5,138 nt of DNA, from the NCBI GenBank assembly GCA_013298265.1, contig JAAFHE010000335.1:1-5138 (forward strand), written 5' to 3'. The stretch comes from Lysobacterales bacterium. GTDB lineage: Bacteria > Pseudomonadota > Gammaproteobacteria > Xanthomonadales > Rhodanobacteraceae. The translations under genes were made by a program, and so were the position numbers. Every line of letters starts with the position of its first letter. The stretch's first letter is position 1. The notes beneath the pieces are model-generated. The model saw only the letters and a list, made by a program, of their open reading frames with translations, was not told the DNA's origin and did not search any database. Positions 1 through 5,138 of this stretch are shown here, piece by piece.

Positions 1-54
1 CGACGACAATCCATGAGTATCGCCCGCGGCAACGCCCAGCGAATAGGAACGAAA
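1..54. other. Window edge, no gene assigned
   Basis: This short edge sequence has no assignable gene. On the plus strand one frame reads Asp-Asp-Asn-Pro and then a TGA at 14-16, which could be the tail of a convergent gene entering from the left. On the minus strand an ATG at 12-14 could start a gene leaving the window, but no clear Shine-Dalgarno sequence precedes it. Neither reading is long enough to support. Confidence 0.2.
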
Positions 55-100
55 ACGGGGTCAGGTTAACTTCCAAAAAACCAAGTTAACCTGACCCCGT
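48..100 (-). terminator. Possible intrinsic terminator of the E1 gene
   Basis: In the minus-strand transcript the 18-bp hairpin is followed directly by GTTTTCGTT, a short and interrupted U-rich run, 68 bases after the E1 stop codon. An 18-bp stem with a U-rich tail could end E1 transcription. The tail is weak and the loop-proximal part of the stem is AT-rich. Termination may therefore be a by-product of a repeat element rather than its purpose. Confidence 0.35.
55..100. repeat. 18-bp perfect inverted repeat (GGGGTCAG / CTGACCCC type)
   Basis: The arms ACGGGGTCAGGTTAACTT (55-72) and AAGTTAACCTGACCCCGT (83-100) are exact reverse complements, separated by the 10-base loop CCAAAAAACC. Each arm contains the self-palindromic GTTAAC. 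From memory, palindromes built on GGGGTCAG...CTGACCCC recur between genes in many proteobacteria, often near REP-associated tyrosine transposase (RAYT, Y1 family) genes. This would then be one dispersed copy of a REP-like or MITE-like element. No transposase lies in the window, so the family assignment is inference, whereas the inverted repeat itself is directly visible. It sits 68 bases beyond the stop codon of the E1 gene, a typical intergenic location. Confidence 0.85.
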
Positions 101-114
101 ATCTTTGTATCTTT
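99..114. repeat. 8-bp tandem duplication, GTATCTTT x2
   Basis: Two exact adjacent copies of GTATCTTT lie at 99-106 and 107-114. The first overlaps the last two bases of the inverted repeat. This could be replication slippage or the trace of an insertion or excision of the palindromic element. Confidence 0.6.
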
Positions 115-168
115 CAGTTTCCACGCCGCTCGCCGGACTGACGAGAGACTCTACGCGCACGGCCCGCC

Positions 169-2433
169 TCAGCCCAAGCTCTGTGCCGCAGCCACCAGCT
201 CCTCATCCGACGGCAACACCAGCAGCGCAGCACCGGCAAGCGGCGTGTAGGTATCCACACCCACCACACGCTTGAGCGGCTTGCCGCCATGGCCCGACTC
301 GACGATGGCGGTGATGATGCCTTCGCCGACGCCGGCGCTGCGGCGGCCTTCGTCGGCGACGAGGATGCGGGCGCAGTCGCCGGCGTGGCGGGCGATGGCG
401 GCTTCGTTCAGCGGTTGCAGCCAGCGCAGGTCGACGACGCGGGTCTTCCAGCCGTGGCTGGCTTCCAGCGTCTTCGCCGCGCGCAGGCCCATGGGTACGG
501 TGTTGCCGTAGCAGAAGATCACGAGGTCCTTCGCCGCCGGCGAATACACGCGCTCCTCACCGAGCGGGATGTGCTGGTCGGGCGCGGGATAAGCGGTCAG
601 CCATTGGCCGTCGCCGGGTTCGTACAGGTCCTTGGTCATGTACAGCGCGATCGGTTCGAGGAACGCACAGACGCGGCCGTCGATCTTGGCGAGCGCGGTC
701 AGCGTGCGCAGCATCATCGCCGCATCGTCGCCGCGGCTAGGGCAGCCGACGACGAGGCCCGGAATGTCACGCAGCGCCGTGATCGAAGTATCGTTGTGGA
801 AATGGCCGCCGAATCCCTTCTGGTAACCCAACGAGGCGATGCGCATGACCATCGGGTTGCGGAACTGGCCGTTGGAGAAGAACTGCAGCGAGCAGGCTTC
901 GCCGCGGATCTGGTCGCAGGCATTGTGGAAATAGGCCAGGTACTGGATTTCCGGCAGCGGCAGCATGCCCATGTTGGCGAAACCCTGGGCCAGGCCCAGG
1001 ATCATGGTTTCGTCGAGCAGCGTGTTGAACACGCGACTGCCCTTGAACGCCTTCTGCAGGCCCTTGGTCACGGTGTAGACGCCGCCCTTCTGCGCGACGT
1101 CCTCGCCGAACAGCAGGGTTTCCGGGTATTTGCAGAACAGGTCGTGCAGCGCGTTGTTGATCTGGATGGCGAGATGGCGCGGCGCCTGCTTTTCGGGCAG
1201 CTTGTCCTCGCCGCCGAATACGGCCAGGCGTTTCTCCGCGTAGTCGACGCGCTTGGCTTCGACGTTGACCTGGTTGGGGTGATACGGCGCGAGTGGCGCG
1301 AGCACTTCGGCGAGGTCGGTGAGCTTGGGACGGCGGTCGGCTTCTTCGGCCGCGGCGAAGCATTTGTGGCGCACGGCTTCGTAGCGCGCGAGCAGCGTGT
1401 CTTTGGAATACAGGCCTGACTCCAGCGCGATCGCGGCCGAACGCAGCAGCGGATCGGTCGCCTCGACCGCCATGAGCTCCTCGACGCTGCGCCACTCGAT
1501 CTCGAAGTCGGTGCCGGCGTGGCCCATGATGCGCGTGGTGCGCAGGTGCAGGAAGGTCGGCCGCCGGGTCGTGCGACAGTGGTAGACGGCGCGCGCGACC
1601 TGTTCATAGCCCTCGGCGATATCCAGGCCGTTGGCGTAGAAATAGTCGAGATCGCGGCGGCCGCTGAAGCTCGCGGAAATCCAGTCGGTCGGGGTCTTCA
1701 CCGAGATGCCGATGCCGTTGTCCTCGCAGACGTAGAGCACCGGCGCGGGCAGCTTCTGGTAAGCGGTCCACTGCGCGGTGTTGAACGCGGTCTGCGCGGT
1801 CGCGTGGTTGGCCGAGGCGTCGCCGAAGGAGCAGATGGTGATCGAGTCTTCGGGAATCGGCAGCGTGTGGCCAATGCGCCGCGCCTGTTCGATCGCGACC
1901 GCGGTGCCTAGCGCCTTGGGCAGGTGCGAGGCGATGGTCGAGGTCTGCGGCAATACCCAGAGCGGCTTGGAGCCCCAGACCTTGTGACGGCCGCCGGAAG
2001 CCGGATCGTCCTTGCTCGCGGCGAAGGACAGCGCCGAATCCATGATCGGATCCATGCCGGGGATCTTGCGGAAGCGTTCGGCCATGAAACCGCCGGAACG
2101 GTAGTGCAGGAAGGCCGGATCGGTATGCCGCGTCAGACGCGCGACCATCGCGTTGCCTTCGTGGCCGGACGAACCGATCGTGTAGAAGACCTTCTGCTTG
2201 ACGCGCAGCACGCGCGCCATCAGGTCGAGATGCCGGCTGACCAGCTGCGACTCGAACAGCGCGATGAAATCGTTCGTCGTGCACAGGCTGCCCGGCAGCA
2301 CCGCTTCGTCGGCGGCCGGGCGTTTACGTACCTGGCCGTTCCAGTCGCGCACGAATTCGATGAAGTTCTGATCGCAGACTTCGGCGCGGTTGAGGCTCTT
2401 GTGGCGGGCGGGAATGGGCGCAACAGCGGACAT
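169..2433 (-). CDS. Fused alpha/beta E1 component of a 2-oxoacid dehydrogenase complex
   Basis: Thiamine diphosphate-dependent E1 would decarboxylate a 2-oxoacid and pass the acyl group to an E2 lipoyl domain in the cytoplasm; a branched-chain 2-oxoacid is the likeliest substrate. The alpha-like half (about residues 54-364) has a Tyr-Arg pair (111-112), a cofactor motif GDA (204-206) to EDN (237-239), and GHAGTD (His305) in the loop equivalent to the phosphorylation loop of branched-chain E1. The beta-like half has GED (443-445), the expected catalytic Glu475 in LLDET, FHND (His546) and a transketolase C-terminal domain (about 627-749). At 754 residues it fits a natural alpha-beta fusion. I prefer ATG 2431-2433, preceded by AGG six bases upstream, over the in-frame TTG at 2449-2451, which would add six residues. 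No E2 or E3 gene is nearby and the gene has its own long upstream region. The exact substrate is unproven. Confidence 0.93.
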   Translation of the reverse strand: MSAVAPIPARHKSLNRAEVCDQNFIEFVRDWNGQVRKRPAADEAVLPGSLCTTNDFIALFESQLVSRHLDLMARVLRVKQKVFYTIGSSGHEGNAMVARLTRHTDPAFLHYRSGGFMAERFRKIPGMDPIMDSALSFAASKDDPASGGRHKVWGSKPLWVLPQTSTIASHLPKALGTAVAIEQARRIGHTLPIPEDSITICSFGDASANHATAQTAFNTAQWTAYQKLPAPVLYVCEDNGIGISVKTPTDWISASFSGRRDLDYFYANGLDIAEGYEQVARAVYHCRTTRRPTFLHLRTTRIMGHAGTDFEIEWRSVEELMAVEATDPLLRSAAIALESGLYSKDTLLARYEAVRHKCFAAAEEADRRPKLTDLAEVLAPLAPYHPNQVNVEAKRVDYAEKRLAVFGGEDKLPEKQAPRHLAIQINNALHDLFCKYPETLLFGEDVAQKGGVYTVTKGLQKAFKGSRVFNTLLDETMILGLAQGFANMGMLPLPEIQYLAYFHNACDQIRGEACSLQFFSNGQFRNPMVMRIASLGYQKGFGGHFHNDTSITALRDIPGLVVGCPSRGDDAAMMLRTLTALAKIDGRVCAFLEPIALYMTKDLYEPGDGQWLTAYPAPDQHIPLGEERVYSPAAKDLVIFCYGNTVPMGLRAAKTLEASHGWKTRVVDLRWLQPLNEAAIARHAGDCARILVADEGRRSAGVGEGIITAIVESGHGGKPLKRVVGVDTYTPLAGAALLVLPSDEELVAAAQSLG

Positions 2434-2513
2434 GGGCAACCTGATCGGCAAAAAGTCCCGGATGCGAAATGCGCAGGCGGTACGGTGATGGAGACGGGTT
2501 CTGAAGCGTCGGA

Positions 2514-2527
2514 ACTACATCGGTAGT
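2514..2527. repeat. Inverted repeat ACTAC-ATCG-GTAGT
   Basis: Five-base perfect arms (2514-2518 and 2523-2527) flank a 4-base centre, inside the E1 leader. It could form a small hairpin in the 5' untranslated RNA. It is short enough to be chance. Confidence 0.3.
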
Positions 2528-2536
2528 CGCGGCGCG

Positions 2537-2552
2537 CCCGGATCGTACCGGG
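2537..2552. repeat. Inverted repeat CCCGG-ATCGTA-CCGGG
   Basis: Five-base GC arms flank a 6-base centre that is itself partly symmetric. It lies between the candidate operator and the E1 start. It may be a leader hairpin or part of a regulator site, and it may be chance in GC-rich DNA. Confidence 0.3.
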
Positions 2553-2563
2553 CAGCGGCAACG

Positions 2564-2587
2564 CCGAACAGGTTCGGACGTTCCGAA
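2564..2587. promoter_or_regulatory. Candidate operator: two interleaved inverted repeats
   Basis: CCGAAC-AG-GTTCGG (2564-2577) and TTCGGA-CGT-TCCGAA (2573-2587) are both perfect inverted repeats and share the TTCGG half-site in the middle. Three alternating half-sites of the CCGAA type therefore fall within 24 bases. Such arrays are typical of dimeric repressor sites (TetR, GntR or MarR type). It lies 131-154 bases upstream of the E1 ATG and just downstream of the promoter candidate, where a bound protein would block transcription. No regulator gene is in the window and the function is inferred. Confidence 0.4.
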
Positions 2588-2596
2588 AGAAGTGCA

Positions 2597-2625
2597 AGAA
2601 TAGCTTCAGGTTGTGGGCAAGGAAA
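2597..2625 (-). promoter_or_regulatory. Weak sigma-70 promoter candidate for E1
   Basis: On the minus strand TTTCCT (2625-2620) and TATTCT (2602-2597) are 17 bases apart, matching 3 of 6 and 4 of 6 consensus bases. The stretch is relatively AT-rich for this window. The predicted start, near 2590, would fall at the edge of the interleaved inverted repeats. The match is weak and position is the main argument. Confidence 0.25.
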
Positions 2626-2833
2626 CTCGACGCGCGCGAAAAGCCCGGAGGCAGCCGCATGGCTGTCCGCATTGGCTCCGCAGATTTGCGGCGTAGTGGT
2701 TCCTGGGCTGCGGCCTGCGTCCGGCGCGGTGACGGCCGCGAAAAGTGCGCATGAGCCGCGCTGCGACAAGCGGGCTCGCCGTAGCACTGCAGGTCGAACA
2801 CTCCGGCCACACTAGCCTGGCGCGGCCTTGCGT

Positions 2834-2854
2834 TCGCGCACCGCTGGTGTGCGA
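2834..2854. repeat. 9-bp near-perfect hairpin, 3-base loop
   Basis: TCGCGCACC (2834-2842), loop GCT, then GGTGTGCGA (2846-2854) pair with a single mismatch, which would be a G-U pair in a plus-strand transcript. It lies 113 bases beyond the glutathione S-transferase stop. No U-run follows on either strand, so it is not a standard intrinsic terminator. It could stabilise a 3' end or belong to a repeat family. Confidence 0.4.
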
Positions 2855-2967
2855 CGGGTATGCAAAAGCGCTGGTACTGCCCCACGGGCGAGCCTTCGGC
2901 GGGATAAGCGCGCGGCAGGCAAAGCGAACGCCCCGAGTCCGGCAAACGCGCGGCCACTCGGCAGCGC

Positions 2968-3570
2968 TCACGTCTGCTGTACAACGAATCCCGGCTGTGC
3001 GCGCACGCGCTCGAGCCAGTGCAGCACCTGCGGATACACGGCGAGATCGAAGCCGCCGTCGGCGGCAGCATGGGTGTAGGCGAACAGGGCGATGTCGGCG
3101 ACGGTATAGGTTTCGCCGGCGAAGAACGGCTGCCGCGCAAGATGCTGTTCCATGACCGCAAGCGCCTGCGCGCCACGTTCGCGCAGTCGCGGCAGCTCGG
3201 CGCGACGTGCGTCGTCCGGGCCCAGCCAGCGGCAGATGAAGCGCGCGACGGCGATATAGGGTTCGTGACTGTACTGCTCGAAGAACAGCCATTGCAGCGC
3301 CTGCGCCCGCAGCCAGGAATCCTGCGGCAGCAGCGGCGATCCTTCGGCGAGATAGCACAGGATCGCGTTGGACTCGGCCAGACAGCGGCCCGGCTCGACT
3401 TCCAGCAGCGGCACCTTGCCGTTTGGATTCAACGCGAGGTATCCGGCTGTGCGCGTCTGGCCCGCGGCGCTGTCGACCTCGACCCAGCGGTACGGCCGGC
3501 CCAGCTGCTCGAGCAACAATTGCACTTTGTAACAATTGCCTGACGACTTCATGCCGTAGACAGTCAGCAT
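2968..3570 (-). CDS. Glutathione S-transferase family protein
   Basis: Predicted cytosolic enzyme that conjugates glutathione to, or reduces, an electrophilic substrate, which cannot be told from the sequence. At 200 residues it has the normal length of a bacterial GST. The N-terminal thioredoxin-like domain (about 1-75) shows the first strand LTVYG and a KSSGNCYK segment where the catalytic Ser or Cys normally sits (Ser9, Ser10, Cys13). It also has the cis-proline in GKVPLL (Pro54) and the glutathione-binding AESNAI (Glu66-Ser67). The helical C-terminal domain (about 85-200) carries AGETYTVADI, with the conserved capping box Thr156-x-x-Asp159. The ATG at 3568-3570 is preceded by GGGAG (3582-3578) at seven bases, a strong ribosome binding site. 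It follows the acetyltransferase gene by 44 bp and is probably cotranscribed. Confidence 0.93.
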   Translation of the reverse strand: MLTVYGMKSSGNCYKVQLLLEQLGRPYRWVEVDSAAGQTRTAGYLALNPNGKVPLLEVEPGRCLAESNAILCYLAEGSPLLPQDSWLRAQALQWLFFEQYSHEPYIAVARFICRWLGPDDARRAELPRLRERGAQALAVMEQHLARQPFFAGETYTVADIALFAYTHAAADGGFDLAVYPQVLHWLERVRAQPGFVVQQT

Positions 3571-3577
3571 CGCGTCA

Positions 3578-3582
3578 CTCCC
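3578..3582 (-). promoter_or_regulatory. Ribosome binding site of the GST gene
   Basis: GGGAG on the minus strand lies seven bases before ATG 3570-3568, which fixes the start of the glutathione S-transferase. Confidence 0.7.
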
Positions 3583-3591
3583 GAAGCGATA

Positions 3592-3617
3592 TGAGAAAAC
3601 CTACGTGAGAAAACCTA
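3592..3617. repeat. 12-bp direct repeat over the acetyltransferase stop codon
   Basis: TGAGAAAACCTA occurs at 3592-3603 and again at 3606-3617, two bases apart. On the minus strand each copy reads TAGGTTTTCTCA, and the upstream copy supplies the TAG stop of the acetyltransferase. The second TAG is in another frame, so it is not a back-up stop. It looks like a recent 14-bp tandem duplication in the spacer before the GST gene. Confidence 0.7.
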
Positions 3618-4187
3618 GCTGTGTGCCTGCCTGCGCGCGCGCCATTGCTCCCGCGTCTGGCCCCAGGCATCGATGATCATCGTGTCGTAGGGCGCCGGCA
3701 TCGTCACGCGACGCAGCAGCCGCGAACCCAGCCGCTCGGCGACACGCTGCGACGGTACATTTTCCGGATCGATGCAGTGAATGACCTCGCTCCAACCGAG
3801 GTTATCGAAAGCCCAGTCGATCGCCGCGGTCGCAGCCTCGATCGCATAGCCCTTGCCCTGCGCCGCCGAGGAAAGGCCCCAGCCCACTTCCGTGCCGGGC
3901 CAATCCGCCGGCATCCACGGGCCGATGCGGCCCATCCAGCGACCGCTTTCCTTCTCGATCACCGAGAACATCGCGAAGCCCTGCAACTGCCACGAACCGG
4001 CCATACACATCATCGCGCGCCAGGCCGCCGAGCGGCCCTGCACGCCGCCGAGGAAACGCATGCACTCGGGATCGGCAGCGAATTCGGCCCAGGCGTCGAG
4101 GTCTTCGAGGTGAGGTTGACGCAGCAGCAGGCGTTCGGTTTCGATAAGTGGAGCCGGTCGCGTCACTTCAATCGTACTCGCGTGCAT
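3615..4187 (-). CDS. GNAT family N-acetyltransferase (RimJ/RimL-like)
   Basis: Cytoplasmic enzyme that transfers an acetyl group from acetyl-CoA to an amine. Relatives modify ribosomal protein N-termini, other proteins or small molecules, and the substrate here is unknown. The 190-residue length fits the Acetyltransf_3 group. It opens with the typical ETERLLLRQPHLEDLDAW (16-33). It carries the acyl-CoA pyrophosphate loop QGKGYAIEA (110-118) after the strand TEVGWGL, and ends the fold with the characteristic DPENVPSQRVAERLG (140-154), where Asn143 and Ser146 are family-conserved. The ATG at 4185-4187 has GGGAG seven bases upstream. The start lies inside the end of the upstream gene, overlapping it by 20 bp, which suggests translational coupling. 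The stop is TAG at 3617-3615. Confidence 0.92.
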   Translation of the reverse strand: MHASTIEVTRPAPLIETERLLLRQPHLEDLDAWAEFAADPECMRFLGGVQGRSAAWRAMMCMAGSWQLQGFAMFSVIEKESGRWMGRIGPWMPADWPGTEVGWGLSSAAQGKGYAIEAATAAIDWAFDNLGWSEVIHCIDPENVPSQRVAERLGSRLLRRVTMPAPYDTMIIDAWGQTREQWRARRQAHS

Positions 4188-4986
4188 AGATCGACTCCCA
4201 CTTGTCGCCTATCTGCGCCGGTGGTCGCGCGGCGCGATCGATGGTCTGCGCCGCGAGCGTTCGCGTGACCTTGTGCGCGATGTCCTCAAGCACCGGCCGC
4301 GCGCGCAACCAGACGTCGGGCTGCGGAAACGCGAGGGCAGGTTCGGCCGTAACGGCTTCGATCTGTTTGAGCGTGCCGGCAGCGCGCATAACGAGCGGTT
4401 TCTTCCGTCCGTGCACGTACAGGCGCGATTGCAGCGTGAAATACGCCGAGCCGCCCCTCTGTCCCAGTAACACACCGTAGCCCGCCAGGATCGGGCCGTT
4501 GTCGTGAACCACAACTTCGCCGCGTGACAGAACCAGCAGCGCTTCTGGCCGATGCTGAGCCAGCAGCGCAGCGGCAATCTCATTGAGTTTCCACTCACGG
4601 CTCGTCTGCAGATTGAACCAACGCTCCGGATCACCGTAGATGTCCGTTTCATCGACAGGGTAGTCCAGCGTCTGGGCATCGACACCGATCTCGCGCAGCC
4701 GTTCGACAGCCGCGGATGCCGCAAGCGCGTCGATTGCGAGTGCAGGCGCGTCTCCGCGGTCGTTGGAACTAGAAAATGTATACCACTTACCGACCGAATA
4801 GGCGCCGGCAGTGGACCCCGACAAGGCGACGACGAGCACGCGCTGCTCACGCAGGTCGAGCGCCCGTGTCAACGGAATCGGTTTGGCGGACAACGGAGCA
4901 ACGAACCCGAACGCGAGCCACAACAGGCAGCACAAGACAAAGCGTCGGGCCGGAGATGTTCGGAATCCGGAAAACCGTGTATACAA
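4168..4986 (-). CDS. Exported protein of unknown function
   Basis: I do not recognise a family. The 272-residue product begins with a clear signal peptide: arginines at 4, 9, 14 and 15, a hydrophobic core at about 16-32, and likely cleavage after Ala34 (APLSA|KP). There is no lipobox at the cleavage region, so a soluble periplasmic or secreted protein is likely. The mature part starts with a beta-strand-like RVLVVALSG (49-57). It then has YPVDETDIYGDPERWFNLQ (109-127) and an alternating strand-helix pattern with ALLVLSRGEVVVHD (149-162) and SAYFTLQSRLYVHG (180-193), suggesting an alpha/beta fold. The only sensible start is TTG 4986-4984, since no in-frame ATG or GTG keeps the signal peptide; GGAG lies seven bases before it. 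It starts 71 bp after the acyl-CoA dehydrogenase and overlaps the acetyltransferase by 20 bp. Its codons look slightly less GC-rich than its neighbours. Confidence 0.8.
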   Translation of the reverse strand: MYTRFSGFRTSPARRFVLCCLLWLAFGFVAPLSAKPIPLTRALDLREQRVLVVALSGSTAGAYSVGKWYTFSSSNDRGDAPALAIDALAASAAVERLREIGVDAQTLDYPVDETDIYGDPERWFNLQTSREWKLNEIAAALLAQHRPEALLVLSRGEVVVHDNGPILAGYGVLLGQRGGSAYFTLQSRLYVHGRKKPLVMRAAGTLKQIEAVTAEPALAFPQPDVWLRARPVLEDIAHKVTRTLAAQTIDRAARPPAQIGDKWESIYAREYD

Positions 4987-4993
4987 ATTTCCT

Positions 4994-4997
4994 CTCC
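4994..4997 (-). promoter_or_regulatory. Ribosome binding site deciding the TTG start
   Basis: On the minus strand GGAG, followed by AGGAAAT, lies seven bases before TTG 4986-4984. This spacing supports TTG initiation of the exported protein, which otherwise lacks an ATG or GTG start at its signal peptide. Confidence 0.55.
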
Positions 4998-5000
4998 AGT

Positions 5001-5019
5001 GAAACGTGCGTGACGTTTC
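5001..5019. repeat. Inverted repeat GAAACGT-GCGTG-ACGTTTC
   Basis: Perfect 7-base arms (5001-5007 and 5013-5019) flank a 5-base centre, in the 71-bp spacer just upstream of the ribosome binding site of the exported protein gene. It could be a regulator site or a small mRNA hairpin. No U-run follows it, so it does not look like a terminator of the acyl-CoA dehydrogenase gene. Confidence 0.4.
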
Positions 5020-5057
5020 CCTGCGCGAGCAGCGTACGCCACCGCGCGCCGACGGCC

Positions 5058-5138
5058 TCAGAACGCGTTGATCCCGGTCAGCTCGCGGCCGACGACGAGC
5101 TGGTGCACGGTCTCGGTGCCCTCGTAGGTGATGACCGA
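5058..5138 (-). CDS. Acyl-CoA dehydrogenase (glutaryl-CoA dehydrogenase-like), C-terminal end
   Basis: Only the last 26 codons and the TGA stop (5060-5058) are in the window; the gene continues beyond the right edge. The tail contains TYEGTETVHQLVVGRE and ends LTGINAF. In the acyl-CoA dehydrogenase family, YEGT carries the glutamate that removes the alpha proton of the acyl-CoA (codon 5123-5121), and the following residues belong to the last helix near the FAD. The His after this motif and the TGI-x-AF ending resemble glutaryl-CoA dehydrogenase (lysine and tryptophan degradation) more than the short- and medium-chain enzymes, but 26 residues cannot settle the substrate. The exported protein gene follows after 71 bp with no obvious terminator, so read-through is possible. 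Confidence 0.85.
   Translation of the reverse strand, partial: SVITYEGTETVHQLVVGRELTGINAF

Larger units (their letters stand above)
2434..2967. other. 534-bp gene-free region upstream of E1
   Basis: I find no convincing gene between the glutathione S-transferase stop and the E1 start. Open frames exist on both strands, as expected at this GC content, but they are arginine-, alanine- and proline-rich, resemble no family I know and lack good ribosome binding sites. The E1-proximal third holds a promoter candidate and several short inverted repeats, described separately. The rest (about 2640-2960) contains small potential hairpins: CAGCC-GCAT-GGCTG at 2652-2665, CCGCA-GATT-TGCGG at 2678-2691, and a longer one at 2834-2854. 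No tRNA or riboswitch that I recognise is present. Its length suggests E1 is transcribed separately from the genes upstream. A decayed gene or an unrecognised small RNA cannot be excluded. Confidence 0.6.

Noticed and set aside
289..1419. Long plus-strand open frame of 376 codons opposite the E1 gene
   Set aside because: It lies wholly antisense to a strongly supported E1 coding region, has low-complexity Arg/Ala/Gly/Val composition and no recognisable domain. Long antisense frames are expected in GC-rich genes.
2449..2451. In-frame TTG as start of E1
   Set aside because: The ATG at 2431-2433 has a plausible AGG at six bases, while the TTG has only a GGGA-like stretch too close to it. Six extra residues add nothing to the domain.
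2515..2787. Minus-strand 90-codon open frame in the gap
   Set aside because: It starts with GTG without a Shine-Dalgarno sequence, shows no motif or membrane segment, and crosses the candidate promoter and operator.
2745..3155. Plus-strand 136-codon open frame
   Set aside because: Its second half is antisense to the GST gene and turns into an arginine-rich shadow; there is no ribosome binding site or known domain.
2220..3176. Minus-strand open frame of 318 codons bridging the GST gene, the gap and the E1 gene
   Set aside because: It overlaps two well-supported genes in other frames and its translation is Arg/Ser/Ala/Pro-rich without motifs. The part inside the gap shows no family resemblance.
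4168..4986. Lipoprotein reading of the exported protein based on Cys19-Cys20
   Set aside because: These cysteines lie within the hydrophobic core, not after a lipobox, and a normal cleavage site follows at about residue 34.
1..5138. tRNA, rRNA, CRISPR array, phage or transposase genes
   Set aside because: I looked on both strands for cloverleaf-like elements, regularly spaced repeats and transposase motifs and saw none, apart from the isolated palindrome at 55-100.

Overview
This is a GC-rich window in which every supportable gene lies on the minus strand, so transcription runs from right to left. The base composition, the gene families and the GGGGTCAG-type intergenic palindrome suggest a high-GC proteobacterium. 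A gammaproteobacterium of the xanthomonad kind is my best guess, but there is no rRNA or other marker gene to confirm it.

Reading in the direction of transcription, the layout is as follows. (1) At 5058-5138 lies the last 26 codons of an acyl-CoA dehydrogenase, most like glutaryl-CoA dehydrogenase, including its catalytic glutamate. (2) After a 71-bp gap comes an unrecognised exported protein of 272 residues (4168-4986), which probably starts at TTG. (3) A GNAT-family N-acetyltransferase (3615-4187) overlaps that gene's end by 20 bp, with its ribosome binding site inside the upstream gene. (4) After 44 bp comes a glutathione S-transferase (2968-3570). These tightly spaced genes look like one transcription unit. 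(5) A gene-free stretch of about 530 bp (2434-2967) follows. It holds a weak promoter candidate and interleaved inverted repeats that could be an operator. (6) The largest gene (169-2433) is a fused alpha/beta E1 component of a 2-oxoacid dehydrogenase complex, thiamine diphosphate dependent. (7) The left end (1-168) holds an 18-bp perfect inverted repeat of the type I associate with REP/RAYT elements, which may also terminate E1 transcription.

Functionally, the E1 protein (oxidative decarboxylation of a 2-oxoacid, possibly branched-chain) and the acyl-CoA dehydrogenase would both fit amino-acid or acyl-CoA catabolism. However, 3 unrelated genes and a long gap separate them, so no shared pathway can be claimed. 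No E2 or E3 gene is in the window. I see no CRISPR array, tRNA, rRNA, prophage or transposase gene, and nothing that amounts to a new multi-gene system. The items most worth a second look are the palindromic repeat at 55-100, the candidate operator at 2564-2587, the unrecognised exported protein coupled to an acetyltransferase, and the subfamily-specific thiamine diphosphate motif of E1.
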